DNA of 64,000 bases from the NCBI RefSeq assembly GCF_963678635.1, contig NC_087065.1, positions 55,704,397-55,768,396 of the forward strand, written 5' to 3'. This stretch comes from Symsagittifera roscoffensis. Taxonomy: Eukaryota; Xenacoelomorpha; Acoela; Convolutidae. Below, piece after piece: positions 11,401 through 23,519 of this stretch. A program made the translations under genes and the position numbers. How positions within the stretch are numbered: position 1 is the first letter of the stretch; each line of letters begins with the position of its first letter. Below the pieces are notes generated by a model. It did no database searches. It was given only the letters and a program-made list of their open reading frames with translations, and was not told the origin of the DNA.

Positions 11401-14400
11401 TTATTCGAACAACCGAAATCAGAATTACCCGAACAATCGATCAAGAAATAACTCATATAACAGATCAAACTATCACAGATCAAACGATAATTATCAAAAC
11501 AGATCACGAAACAATTCACAAAATCGACATTCAAGTTATAATAATCGATATAGGAATTATTCTCAATCACCACATAGAAATAAAAACCATTATATTAATT
11601 CTAAACATCGCTACAGAAGTAGTACACCCAAACATCAAAGACATATTAATCAAGTACAATCAAATGAAGAAACAACATCAGACCCCCCAGGTATTGACGA
11701 CACAGGAAATAGCGAACTACAACTAAATCAAATAAACTGTGGATCATCAGACACAGAAAGTGATACAGAAAACATTATCTCCATAAATATGATAGCAGTC
11801 GAAAACGACTACGAACCTATTATATATGAACAACTTTTTTCATCACATATATAAGAAAATCAATTGGAAGTCCTTCAAAATTATTATATTGAACCCATCC
11901 ATACTACACAAATGGCACATGAAACTAACGAAATTAACACTGTAAATAAACCCACTGAAAATGACAAAACAAAATGCTTGAATACAAATCACATCTACCA
12001 AAATGTACAAAAAGAACAACCCAAAGAAAAAATTTGGACAATACCATTTCTTTTAGAAAGTCCAAGAAACAAAGAATTTCAACCACCAGATCTCGAAATT
12101 GATTTTTTAATTGATTCAGGAGCAGAATCAAACATAATTAACATTCCCACATGGAATGAAATCAAAACATTACACCCAAAATTAACGCCTCTTGCAACCT
12201 CCAGTAAACTAGCAACAGCACAAGGATCATTATTAGTAAACTATGGAAAAGTTCAATTATTTTTTCTCCCCACAAGAACAATGGAGCAAAATAAAATTTT
12301 AAACAAACCATTTAAACAAATATTTCATATCACTGATATTAAACACAATATCATTGGAATACCATTTATCTCTAAATATATACCAACAATCAACATCTTG
12401 AATAGTAAAATACTAATCAAAGATAAGTACACAAAAACAAAAAACACAGCCCTAACATTTTTTCAAAGATTAAATAAACAACCACCATTCTTTTCAAAAT
12501 TTTATCCAATTTATAACCAACAACGGAAACACCTGAAACCACTATCAGGAAACATATTTAATTTTTCAATAAAACAAGTTCACCAATGTGATAAAAATCA
12601 AAATAAACAACAACTCTTTATGTCAGACTTTGAATTCAAACCTATCCATAAGTTTTTCAAAATCACAATTTCATCCATAAAATATTTAAAAAATACGAAT
12701 TCAGACATCATTTTGTTACATGTATATAACAAGTAACACATTTATTAACCCTGTTATCATCTTAGCGAAAGGAGAATCATTAAAAATAGTTTTAGACGCT
12801 AGATACCTTAATTCACTAATAGACGAATCAAAATGCAATTGGCCTATTGAACCAATACAAGTTATTTTAACAAAAATAAACGGAAAATACTTTACAACCG
12901 CAGATATGAATAGTGCATACAACCAAATGCCACTAGATGAAAAATCACAACGATTAACGCAATTTGTTATTAGAAATCAACAATATGAATTCAACCGCCT
13001 ATTCTATGGAATATCCATAGGACCAGCAGCATTTTCAGCTTTTATGAGCAAAATTTTTAGACCACTAATACTCACGAAAAACGCAATCACCTATTTAGAC
13101 GATGTTTTTATGCAATCACAGACAAAAGAAGAAATTTTTACAGTTTTAGAACACTATCACAAAATACTTCAGAACGAAAATCTGAAGGCCGCCCCCGATA
13201 AGTCACACTTCTTTTTAACACGAGTTAAATTTTTAGGACAAAATATAGAAAGAAAGACAATAACTCTATTAAAATTACGCATTGATGCTATTCAAAAACT
13301 TCAACCACCAAAAAACAAAAAGAAAATCCAAGAATTCCTTGGAATGTTAAATTTTTTAAGCAAATACGTTTATAAAATGCAATGATATTTAAGACCATTC
13401 TATAATATCCTCAGACAACAAAATAATTTTGAATGGATTACAGAACATCAAACACGATTTGAAGAAATTAAAAAACTTCTAACTGAACAAATTTCAAATA
13501 CAATTCCAGATCCAAATCAACCATTCTATGCAATGTGCGATGCTTCAAATTTTGGCATCGGCGCAGCATTATTACAATCACACAATGGTACAAATAAAAT
13601 GAACCTTATATCAGCAAATTCTCGATTATTCACTCAAGCAGAGCTACGACTCTCAACTTTAATGAGAGATTGTACAGCTATAATTTATACACTTACAGAA
13701 TATGAATTTCTGATACTTGGATCAAAACATCCAACAGTTCTATTCACAGATCACAAACCAATCATTTTTCTCTTTACACAAAAGTCAAACCCAAATCACC
13801 GAGTTTATAGATTTCAATTAATTCTAATGAAATTTCCAAACTTACATATAGTTTGGACAGCAGGAAAGAATCTTGCATTACCAGATACATTAAGTCGAAA
13901 TACACCACCTGAGTTACTTACACGAAAAACCACAGTTGAAATACCCAAAAATATAAAATTTTACCTTGCAGAAAACGAAACATCACCCCGACTAGAATGC
14001 AAATATGCAGTAAAAACTGACATTGAACAGTCACAGATAAATAACCTACAACACTTCCCACTTTACTTAGATTGCCAAAATAACCACTACGAAGTTGATC
14101 TACTTGGAACATCAACTTTCAAACCAATTCCATACTCACAATGGATAAAAAATAACACCCAACAAAAAAGAATAAAACAACACTCGCATAAAAAAGACCT
14201 TTTTCCGTTAATTGAAAAAGAAAATCTAACTGATAAAATAAATTTATCAGGACCACAAACAAATGATTTAAAATACACAATAAATCAAGTTTTTGACCTC
14301 CATGACCCACTTGATACAATTCCTTTATCTAAATTAGAAATTGAAAACATTTTTCTCCCCCCAACAGATAAAATTACAATTAATACCTTGAAACAATATC

Positions 14401-16124
14401 AAAATCTTGACCCAGTAATTAGACAACTAAAATCATGGCACAAATACAAAACTAAACCCGTAAAGGCAGATACCACAATTTTAGGAAATAAAACACTCCT
14501 CCGATATTTTCGAAAATTTAATAATACAACAATTAATGAAAACACAGACCTTCTAGAATACAAATTAAATGAATCTACAGTTCCCTGTCTCCCTTTAAGT
14601 ATGATTCTCATAGCTTTTAACATTTCACATACACAAAACATTAAAGGACACTCTGGATCAGAGAAAACATATTCAAATTTTATACAAAATTTCTATTTCC
14701 CAAATGCACCAATTTGGATAAAAGTACTATGCAATGATTGTATAGTATGTCAGCTAAATAAACCTTATCCAAATCAAAAACAAATAGCACAAAAACAAGA
14801 TTTTAAAGGACAAAGTTTATACTTTAACCATCGTATCTCATTCGATACAAAAGGACCAATTTCACCATCATCTGAAGGAAACTCCTACATTATGGTAATT
14901 GTTGACGCATTTACACATTATGTAGCACTTAACCCAGTACCACATTGTAACGCTTATTACGCTTACACAACACTTTATGAACACTGGATAGCCAAGTTCG
15001 GATTACCCGAAATTTTAGTTACAGACAACGGTACAGAATTCATAAATAATGAAATCATCACATTATGTCATTTATATAACATTAAACACAAACCACGTAC
15101 ATCTCATGCACCTTGGACAAACGGCTTAGTCGAAGGTATGAACCGTTCACTACAAGAATATCTTAGATGTATCATCAATGGAAATGATACAAGATACACC
15201 GAATGGTCAGCAGATGTAAAATTATTTCCCTTAACATATAATTCACAAATTACGACAACTCTAGGAATGTCACCATATGAAATGGTTTTTAATCAAAAGC
15301 CACGTAAACCAATTATGTTTACAGCAAACTCTCATAAAAATGCACAAAGTCATTGTCAACCGAATAAAGACTCAATTTGTTATAACCTACCTTTACACAC
15401 ACATGATGAAGATCATTTTCATCACCCACAAATTCTTAAATTAGCCTCCGGTACACACACCGAATGGATTTTAAATAGAGATAAAAAACACAATGAAATT
15501 TACCAAAAAGTAACAAAAAAGTTGTTACAAAGGCAAAACATTAATGAACAAATAAATTCACGCTTTACACCAGCCTCCGATTTGAAAATTGGAACATTTG
15601 TTTTAATACCTAATTTTAACACTCAAAAAGGAATTTCAAAAAAATTACAACCCCTTCGTAAAGGACCATACCAAATAATTGCCAAACCCACTGACGTAAC
15701 ATATAAAATCACCGACTCAGACCAAAAAGAAATTGTTCAACATCGAAACAATCTATTACCTTATTTCCCAAAAGAATACGCACTACGCGAACTAACTCAA
15801 TTATATTCTTTCACATGTTTAAAAGTTATTGAAAATAACCCACATACGGAAAATGAAACAAAAGAACAACATGACATTCACCTCGAAAACCAAAATAAAA
15901 AATCAACTACAACGAAAAACAATACAAAAAACCTAGATCAAAATATACATCGAAAAGAAAGAAAAAATAGAAAAATGACAGAAAAAATTATACCCCAAGA
16001 ACAATTAGAGAAATCAGAACATAGAGAGTCATCACGACTTAGAACTCAACCACGCAAAAACTACAAAACATTCATTCCAAAATCTAAAATATTAAAGAAG
16101 GTTGAATTTCAAAAACAACTTTAA
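8418..16124 (+). pseudogene. gag-pol: gag-pol of element A, multiply broken
   Basis: It corresponds to the single gag-pol frame of copy B. The start at 8418 (MSHSHTQ...) is chosen by alignment with B at 45747. Defects: a frameshift at about 9005-9012, TAA at 9533-9535, a mutated stretch with stops at about 9660-9700, TGA at 10727-10729, TAA at 11852-11854, a deletion of about 540 bp at about 12733 that removes the protease-RT linker, and TGA at 13383-13385. Still visible are the capsid region, a CCHC knuckle (CNYCRRYGHSISEC), protease DSGAE, RT YLDD, RNase H CDAS and TDHKP, and an integrase that is uninterrupted from 13386 onward with its D-D-35-E residues. It cannot make an intact polyprotein. 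Confidence 0.92.
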
Positions 16125-16945
16125 TTTTACAATCAATAATCTTTGCACCTCTGAAACATTTTAAAATTTCATTTTTCAAAATAACATGCTGACAAACACG
16201 CAGCGATTCTAGTTCAAAATTAGCCAATAAGATTCATTCAATCCGTCACCTCCTATAACTCTAACACAAACCAATTAGACGAAAGATATTAAACTCCAGG
16301 CATATCTATAACTATAACTTTACGACCTCCAGGTCAAAAATAATCAAACCACTCCAACTTGACAACTAAAATAAATATCACCATAATATCATAACCCTCC
16401 CTTATCTAATAACCCAAAGATCAACAATATTTCCCCAACTCAGACCTCAAATACCCCCCAAACAAAAATGTTAAATTAGCCTAAAGTAAAAGAACGACCA
16501 TATTAAATTAGCCTAAAGTATAAAAATCTCAAAAATACCCCAGATCACTTGACAAATAAAAATAAAATAAAAGAAGACCTCCCGAACACCATAAAGTTCG
16601 CCCCCAACAATTTTTCACAAAACTCAACCCACTTGTCAAAAAACCAATAAATAATTCGACCACACTTGAAAATTGCCCCAAACAACAAAAAATATTCGAT
16701 CAAGAAGCCATTTCTTAAATGCTCTTCTCTCGATCAGTCAACATAATACTCAACATTTTCATAAACTTTTTAACAATATTTAAACTTTTATTCATATTTC
16801 TTTTTGATACCTTTGAAGCTTTTGTAATAATCTTAATAATTTTTTGCAATATTTTTTAAATTTTCTATTCCATATTTGAACTATACCTCCAACTCTCAAA
16901 AGCCATTGACCATATTCACAGGTACGAGACACAAAACTTATCTAA
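16125..16945 (+). promoter_or_regulatory. conserved pol-to-3'-gene interval (copy A)
   Basis: About 820 bp without a gene, yet aligned with B (53970-54797) and partly with C (39331-39834). It holds the palindromic GACCTCCAGGTC, two AAATTAGCCTAAAGTA repeats, and near its end a putative splice acceptor, CATATTCACAG, ending at 16921. Subgenomic RNA splicing or RNA export is a plausible role. Confidence 0.45.
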
Positions 16946-17134
16946 ATGATACGAACCATTTTTAGTAGAACAGATATTTTTTTACTATTTGTAATTTTTA
17001 TAACATTTTTATCATCCCTCATCTTGACAATATGCAAATGTATAAAGAAGGCAGTCATAACATTCGCCTTAGCAACAATCCTTTTAATCCTTTTTCTAGA
17101 AGAATACTACAATAAACATAAATTTTTTCACTAA
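16946..17134 (+). CDS. 62-aa two-helix membrane protein (viroporin-like), copy A
   Basis: An intact 62-codon frame with the same length and start (MIRTIFSRTDIF) as the B copy, and six substitutions, nearly all conservative. Two hydrophobic stretches (about residues 11-30 and 36-52) flank a basic KCIKK turn, and the tail is charged (EEYYNKHK). Its survival next to a ruined gag-pol suggests recent function. No homologue is recognised; small ion-channel or envelope-accessory proteins of viruses have this form. Confidence 0.65.
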   Translation: MIRTIFSRTDIFLLFVIFITFLSSLILTICKCIKKAVITFALATILLILFLEEYYNKHKFFH

Positions 17135-17179
17135 AAGAAATCAATAAAAAAACCCTCAAAAATTGCTAAACAACAATCA

Positions 17180-17454
17180 CACAGTCAGTCTTCACCGACA
17201 TCATCCCAAGAAAACCCGACACCACCTACAACTACCCAAAACCCCCAAACATCTACACGAATTTCTTTCCAAGATAAACCATATACCTTTGAAGAAGGAC
17301 ACGCTCGCTTATCTGAACCACTAGAACCAGATCAACGACAAGCACCTCTAAGTGAACCAACATATAACTTGTACCCAACACTACCACTAGAATTAAGTAG
17401 AATACGAAATCTTAGTCGAAATCAAAATACAGTTGAAAAATACAGTCGACTCCA
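17180..17454 (+). pseudogene. remnant of AUG-less ORF3 (copy A)
   Basis: The reading frame is conserved with the B ORF at 55040 from codons SPTSSQ onward, with many synonymous differences. It is then cut by a deletion (B 55290 to about 55815) and runs into the minisatellite. There is no in-frame ATG. In A this frame is in phase with the preceding 62-aa ORF, whereas in B it is not, so a simple readthrough fusion is unlikely. Confidence 0.6.
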
Positions 17455-17880
17455 TAGTTGGGCAGTTGATTTACTTTTCCGGGATTCAAATGTTGGGCAG
17501 TTGATTTAGCTTCTAAGGACTCAAGTGTTGGGCAGGTGGTTTAGCTTCCCAAGACTCCAGCAAACCAAAGTTGGGCAGTTGATTTAGCTTCCCAGGAGTC
17601 AAGTAGATGTAGTGTTGGGCAGTTGATTTAGCTTACCAGGACTCCAGCAATATAGTGTTGGGCAGTTGGTTTAGCTTCCCAGGACTCATATAGATGTAGT
17701 TTTGGGCAGTTGTTTTAGCTTTCCAAGACTCAGGTAGATGTAGTTTGGGGCAGTTTCTTAGCTTCCCAAGACTCCAGAAAACCAGTGTTGGGTAGTTAAT
17801 TTAGCTTCCCAGGACTCAAGTCTAGGGTAGTTGATTTAGCCTCCCAAGACCCCAGTGTTGGGCAGTTGATTTACCTTTCA
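17455..17880 (+). repeat. minisatellite, about 11 units of 35-44 bp
   Basis: The units share the core TTGGGCAGTTGATTTAGCTT followed by CCCAGGACTCAAG and a variable tail. The array sits where B has the rest of ORF3 and the first half of env, so it marks a loss of roughly 2.4 kb. The first unit (CTCCATAGTTGGGCAGTTGA) aligns with B 55824-55843, so the repeat may have been seeded from ORF3 itself. Confidence 0.9.
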
Positions 17881-17883
17881 AGA

Positions 17884-18888
17884 CGAACCTATTTCTGGGA
17901 TACCGCAGTCCCATGTGGATCAGAAAATAGCCACAATGTAGTACAACTGAACCCTGATGAAGATAAATATTACCTTCTTACCCCATACCCCACACTAATG
18001 CAATCACTCAAAAAATTTTCACCTGAAAGCATTAGAGCTATTGCTCGAAACCCAAATATTGATTTACAATCAATTAGAATATATTCAAAATCCGATATCC
18101 AACATCACATTAGAACACAACAATTCCAAGAATTATTAACACAAATGGACACTATACAAAGACAATCAATTGATCAAAACTTACGCAAACTTGCCAAAAC
18201 AGCAGGATTTGCAGATATCTATACACAAGATTATAGCGGATATTTTAAAGACAATAAAGACTATATATATCTAAACGGTGAAAAATACCGACCACAAGAT
18301 ATCTCACCTATAAATATTTTTAGCTTTGTTACACTAAAAAATGAAATTCTTGATTTTCTAGGATGGCCCTATTACATCTTAGAAAAATTAACTATTTTAT
18401 ACGCAATGTTTAACTTTATAGGATTTCTTTTTTCACTTTTAAAAGGAATCTATAATACATGCGCTATACACACACAAGTAAATAGACAAGCAAGTGTAGC
18501 ACGCATACTATTTGCAGGATTTTTTGGAATTTTTTCATCATCAATAAACAAAATTCTTTTAGACGCACAAATAAAAGAATATAACACAAAAATAGCGACA
18601 AGACAGAACGCGTACGACGAAGAACATAATAATATAGAAATAACGCCTACAGCACCACAGTTGCCACCCCTACCACATAACCATCCATTATCCCTAGTCC
18701 CACGAAATTTTCGAAATTTAGCAATAACACATAATCCAAATTTTAGACCAAACATATCGCAAAGTCCCATACAACATATAATGACACATCATTCACAAGA
18801 TGAAAATACATATGAACAAATTATCGAACAACCTCATACCACCGCTTTTCAGTCTCAAAATAATAATTTTTTAGCCCACGATGAGCCG
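17884..18888 (+). pseudogene. env: env of element A, N-terminal half missing, 3' frameshift
   Basis: It matches B env from ...RRTYFWDTAVPCG onward, about the C-terminal 330 residues, including the IYSKSDIQHH segment and the hydrophobic membrane region. The signal peptide and ectodomain N-terminus are gone. A T-run is one base shorter than in B (near 18868-18873), so the frame misses the B stop and runs on to 18993 inside ORF5. No functional envelope is expected. Confidence 0.85.
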
Positions 18889-20689
18889 ACAACTTGGATC
18901 CCTACACCGCTCAAATTCCCATCCAACCAACCTCAACACTCCAATTACAATAATTCCACTTTTTGCTTTCCCGCCACCCGATTTCCCAACTAGTAATATA
19001 ACATCAGGCATGAATTCAGACACTAATTCAAATATTTCAGTTTTACACTCCATTTCACAACTCAATAACCCTAATATTGAAACCCCTGATGAATTTGCAG
19101 ACTCTGAACCATCTCCATCCAATAATTGTCAAACCAACTCCTCAATTTTTTCAAAACCCCCTTTTCAACCAATCCCACCAAATAACCCACTCCCATCCAT
19201 TTCTACACCCTCTTATGCTTCACAAGTCACCCCAACCTACTCTTCATTTCATTCAGACCGATCATCCAATTCTCCAGATATTCCCCAAATCTCCCAAGAA
19301 CTCGATAATTTTATCACCCTACAACAACAACTATTACACCCTAACACCCCCACTATAAATCAGATTTCTTCCACAATAGAATCCTCAAACCCACCTACCC
19401 CTACACCCTCTTCAGCTTATTCTGCATCATTAGCACAATCATCCACTTCCACCGAATCATCAAAAAGCACTAATATAGCTTATCGCACTTTTAAAAGAAA
19501 ATTCCCAAACCATCCATTCCCAACCAAACCAGGAACAGCCCGTGAATACATTAATCATCCACATCACACTAACACGAAAGATTTTCTAGCAATCACCTTA
19601 CCTTCATTTCCACAATATACTTTAAACACCCCTCATGACACTAACGACACACGTAGCTTTGTAGATGAACATGTTTTAATGCCTACACTTCATTGGACAT
19701 CATATTATCATTTTACTAATCCCCTTTGCCTACCATTATCTAATACTCATGACGATATAGAAAGAAATCAAGATATGCTATATCGACTCACCACACCACT
19801 AACACATAGACAATTTACTTATATAGGACATAAAAAATCACTAAAAACGTACACTGCACCCCGAGCTAACGAATTTACGCTAGAATATTACGATCATAAC
19901 ATCATACGAACTAACCAAGACCAATTTTTAGATGATGATCGCTTCTTTAACCCACAACTAACAGAAAAATTCTTCATCAAAACACCATATGTATTTACAC
20001 TCAATATATTTGATCGAAAATTTGACCACATCATTTCTGAAGCACTAACCGACATGCAAGCTTACGAAAGTTTTAAAGAAAAATTTCAATTATTTTCACT
20101 AACCTTCCACTTCCTTGCACCACATGAACGCGATTTGCACTGCTCACACGACATTATGTTACGCACTAAACAAACCCACACATATACATATTATCGCTTC
20201 ATACAAAATCATTTTGACCTACACACTCCATCAAGACAACCACACCACCGTTTTCAGTTTCTTAACTCTAAATACACTTCACCATTTTTTCTTAATTTCA
20301 CATATTGCATCAAAGATACTAACCTTCACGGCATCCTCCGCAATTATGATCCCATAACCCAAATGTATATATTTTGTCCCATCACGAAGACCTTTAACGC
20401 AGAAGAATCCAGACCCTTCCTTATCCCACATGAATTTATCCAACCTACAGAAATCCCAAAATTAGAATTCATCCACAACACTAAATACAATCACAAATTA
20501 TATAACCTCATTCAAAACACACCTTATGAGTTTGCAGTTGGCACTGAAGAACTAAAAACTATTAAAGCACTTCAATTGCTTTGGCCACTGCTTCAAACTA
20601 AAAACATCATTCGCATACTAGCAAAATTACTAACAAACTCCGACATAATACACGACATCTTCCCCCACGGTTTTTTCCCCGACGACTAA
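18881..20689 (+). CDS. ORF5: 602-aa protein of unknown function (copy A)
   Basis: A complete frame starting MSRQLGSLHRSNSHP. It aligns over its full length with the 599-aa B copy at 58731, with only small indels in the N-terminal third. That third (about residues 1-200) is rich in Ser, Pro, Thr and Asn and probably disordered. From AYRTFKRKFPNHPFP to the C-terminal HDIFPHGFFPDD it looks like one folded domain. There is no signal peptide or membrane segment. It stays intact although gag-pol and env of the same copy are broken. I do not recognise the family. Confidence 0.85.
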   Translation: MSRQLGSLHRSNSHPTNLNTPITIIPLFAFPPPDFPTSNITSGMNSDTNSNISVLHSISQLNNPNIETPDEFADSEPSPSNNCQTNSSIFSKPPFQPIPPNNPLPSISTPSYASQVTPTYSSFHSDRSSNSPDIPQISQELDNFITLQQQLLHPNTPTINQISSTIESSNPPTPTPSSAYSASLAQSSTSTESSKSTNIAYRTFKRKFPNHPFPTKPGTAREYINHPHHTNTKDFLAITLPSFPQYTLNTPHDTNDTRSFVDEHVLMPTLHWTSYYHFTNPLCLPLSNTHDDIERNQDMLYRLTTPLTHRQFTYIGHKKSLKTYTAPRANEFTLEYYDHNIIRTNQDQFLDDDRFFNPQLTEKFFIKTPYVFTLNIFDRKFDHIISEALTDMQAYESFKEKFQLFSLTFHFLAPHERDLHCSHDIMLRTKQTHTYTYYRFIQNHFDLHTPSRQPHHRFQFLNSKYTSPFFLNFTYCIKDTNLHGILRNYDPITQMYIFCPITKTFNAEESRPFLIPHEFIQPTEIPKLEFIHNTKYNHKLYNLIQNTPYEFAVGTEELKTIKALQLLWPLLQTKNIIRILAKLLTNSDIIHDIFPHGFFPDD

Positions 20690-20692
20690 CAG

Positions 20693-20770
20693 GTAAGTAT
20701 AATTTATACATATTTTTCACTAATAAATTTGAAATAAACACTAACCATTCTTTACTCATGTTTCATTTAG
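20693..20770 (+). other. mini-intron after ORF5 stop (copy A), 78 nt
   Basis: CAG|GTAAGTAT at the donor and TTTCATTTAG at the acceptor, starting three bases after the ORF5 stop codon. The equivalent positions in B (60534-60610) and C (39953-40035) keep both splice sites while the interior diverges. It is still present in the integrated DNA, so the reverse-transcribed genome was unspliced here. Confidence 0.65.
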
Positions 20771-22280
20771 ATCTTTAGTCTTCATACCAGGATCATCTGA
20801 AGAAACAAAAAAGCAAAATAAAAAATAAACTTGTTACAATTCTTCACTTCACTAATATTTTCCACAAGATAAACTATAAATTTATACCAAATGTAGTAAA
20901 TTGATTTATAAACTGTTTCCCCAAAAGCAGTAAATTTCATTAAAAATGAAAATTTGTAATTTAATTTTTCCCCAAAACAAGCAGTAAAATTAAAATTCTA
21001 TGTAGTAAATTGATAAAATGAAAATGCAGTACTAACCTTTTGATATTTTCATTCACTCGCACAAGAATTCTATCCAAACTCGCACAGCTCGCCCACGAAG
21101 AATTGTTTAAATAATGAATTTCAGTTTCAAGCTTTCACACTCAACAACTCTAACACGCGATAACAAGTTTCAAACTTTCATTTAACGCGGTTGGAAAGGA
21201 ATTATATACTAAACAAAACTAATCAACGCAGCTTACTAAACACCACAAATCATAGAATAACAGCATGACTAAGAAAAGAAAACGGTACCCAAACCGGATT
21301 AACTCAGTTTAAAACTGGATAATTTATTCTTTTGAAGACTATTATAAAGTCTAAGAAAGAAATCATAAAACACAAAAAAGTCGAAAGTCAAACCCATACC
21401 AAAAACAATTTGATTTTTGAAAAAAGGACACAACCAACGAAACATAAGAAAAACCACCATAAACCCAACATAAAATGTTATCACATAACAGGACCTCTCA
21501 CAGAAACCGCACGAAATCATACTCCCACTCCTGGCCTAACCCACCAGAGAGGACGTCCTGAGCATGCTCTATAGCCGGCCTAAACCACCGCGCTACATCC
21601 ACGCTTTGTGACCACACTTCTATTTTTAATAAGAGGTACTCAAGGGTGAGTAACTCTTCAAAATAACCGAACTAAAACAAAATGCTTTTGTGAAAACAAC
21701 CAACCAAAATCATAATTAAAAACTGAACTAATAAAAATTTTTTAAAATGTAAACTATACCTTGCAGTATATAGATCAGCACACAACAACAAAGACGAACA
21801 TCCAAAGACAAAATGACCCCACTACACTTAAAAAAAGAATGGCCAAACGATATGCCGTCCACAATCACAAACTCAAAGGATTTAGAGTACGACTTGACTT
21901 CGCAGAAAAGGACTTCATTGAACTAGACCAATGACCACCTCGAAGTTCAAGTATACGTACAGATCCGAGTTACAAGGCATTCCCTCCACGCACAATCTCC
22001 ACGCCATTCCCAGACGAGGTCGAACACAAAAGAAGTTCTCTACATAAAACAGAAAAACCCGTCATAGCAAACCATTCTGAACTCAGATTGATTTCATTGG
22101 GAAACACCATCGTTGTCATAAGAAGACACAACGATTGATGCCCCTCACTCCAGCGTCCTGGAACTTCTCTAACAAGAGAAACCGGACAAGAGTACGATGT
22201 TCGCCAAATACCAACGTCCATCATCCATCCTTTAAATTGCAGAAAGATAATTCTAAAAAACTCTGTAAAACCCGGATGGG
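20771..22280 (+). promoter_or_regulatory. 3' UTR of element A
   Basis: About 1.5 kb with no conserved ORF but strongly conserved with B and partly with C. It contains a cluster of (G/T)(C/T)AGTAAA(T/A) motifs (about 20891-21036), a tRNA-like minus-strand stretch (about 21510-21612), a hairpin AAGAGGTACTC / GAGTAACTCTT (21631-21658), a conserved ATACGTACAGATCCGAG block (about 21953) and the end sequence before the LTR. No classical polypurine tract is seen; only CGGATGGG abuts the LTR. Confidence 0.55.
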
Positions 22281-22690
22281 TGGAACCTGATCTAAACTAT
22301 ATTTTATGATTGGATAAATTAAATATTTTACCACTGTAAAGTATTTAATATTAACCAATCATGATCCATCTAACTAACAACCCACTTATTTGTAAGTGCT
22401 GAAATTACTTGTATTTTCAGCACCAGAGAGATTTGAATTTAACTTAGAAATTAGTTGCCTCTCCAAGAGAACTTCAGCAGCCGCAAAAAACCAGTATACC
22501 CTAGATCTATTGAGCCTAGCAGAGACTAGTTAAACACCCTGAGACTAGATAGTATAAGAGTAAGATTAGGATCGGTATTAGACTAAGAAGTTGCACGAAT
22601 CTATCCGGCCGAAAATAAGATAGCGTGACGAGCAGACGGTGTACCCTATCCGAAATTACTCTATGAGTTAACCACATCGGTCCTAACTCA
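22281..22690 (+). repeat. 3' LTR of element A
   Basis: 410 bp, TG...CA, differing from the 5' LTR at three positions (AGATAT/AAATAT, CAATAAA/CAAAAAA, AACAACC/AACACCC). The hairpin at 22396-22423 is intact. The AATAAA has become AAAAAA in this copy, which may weaken polyadenylation. Confidence 0.95.
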
Positions 22691-22694
22691 TTTT
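22691..22694. other. target-site duplication (right) of element A
   Basis: TTTT following the 3' LTR, matching 6339-6342. Confidence 0.75.
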
Positions 22695-23519
22695 GTTACT
22701 ATTTGAATTTTGAACCTGATTCGCCCTCCAAAAAAAATTAAATTAGAACATTAAAATTTTCGGAAAAGTTTGAACGACTCTGTAGATCTTTTTTTAGTAA
22801 ATTCAAAATTCGAACTCCAAATTCATGAATTAATTATTGTGTTTGAATCTATCAAAAATCAAAATTCAGAGCCATAGCTAAACACAGCGTTTTTCGTAGA
22901 AAACAATAAAACAATATTAAAACGCTTTTCAAGAAAACAATAAATGAAACACGTAGACCTATTAAAGGCTATCTTTATAAGCCAACCTCACTTACAAAAG
23001 CATTACAATTTTTGATTTATTATTCCCAGTCTATAAATATATATATTTTTTGTTCATGAATTTTGTTTCTGAACTGTTTTTGGGTTACTTGACCGTTTTG
23101 ATTCAATTAAAGTTTTTATTCAAATAAAATGAAACCGTTGTTGTAAAGCTATTTTTTTCTGTCGGATAGGTTGTGCACCTCTAATCCAAATCAAATATTA
23201 TTAGTTCCGCTCTCAACATCTGAAATCTCAAAAGAATCTGCTTTAATGCGTCCTGCCGGTAGAACAAACGTGTGCTAGCCCTTTTCTGGTACATAAACAG
23301 ATAAAATGATAATTTAACCCACCAGGGCTTCATATCATTCTTTGTCCTGGGACGGACTTGTCTACAGCTAGACGCGGAATTTTGCTGCAAAAATGGGCTC
23401 CCGTAGTTTGACCGACAAAAATCTTGGTACAACTTTTTATGAAGTGAAAAGTTCCTATAGTTCACGGCCTTTCACTTCATGGAGCGAAAAACTACAATTT
23501 TAGAAGCTAAACTGTTTTA
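22695..23519. other. AT-rich spacer, nothing recognised
   Basis: No gene, RNA or repeat was recognised. A 94-codon minus-strand frame at 23181-23465 has no recognisable motif and is probably chance. Confidence 0.4.

Larger units (their letters stand above)
6343..22690 (+). mobile_element. element A: defective giant Ty3/gypsy-class LTR retroelement
   Basis: A 16,348-bp element bounded by 410-bp LTRs with TG...CA ends and a TTTT duplication. Its order is LTR, primer site, ORF1 relic, structured leader, ORF2 relic, broken gag-pol, conserved non-coding interval, 62-aa membrane ORF, remnant of the AUG-less ORF, a minisatellite that replaces the rest of that ORF and the env 5' half, env 3' part, intact 602-aa ORF5, mini-intron, 3' UTR and LTR. 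It aligns with copy B almost throughout. The two LTRs differ at 3 of 410 positions, which is little compared with the heavy internal damage. Confidence 0.95.

Noticed and set aside
11091-11726. 203-211-codon frames on the + strand inside gag (also 48415-49026)
   Set aside because: They are alternative-frame shadows of the Arg/Ser/Asn-rich gag repeats. Both copies have them, but the composition is explained by the main frame. An overlapping gene was considered but there is no independent support.
18450-18770. minus-strand 106-codon frame, also present at 58299-58619
   Set aside because: It is antisense to env and conserved only as a by-product of env conservation.
21332-21574. 80-codon frame in the 3' UTR of A
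   Set aside because: The B copy differs by an indel that breaks the frame.
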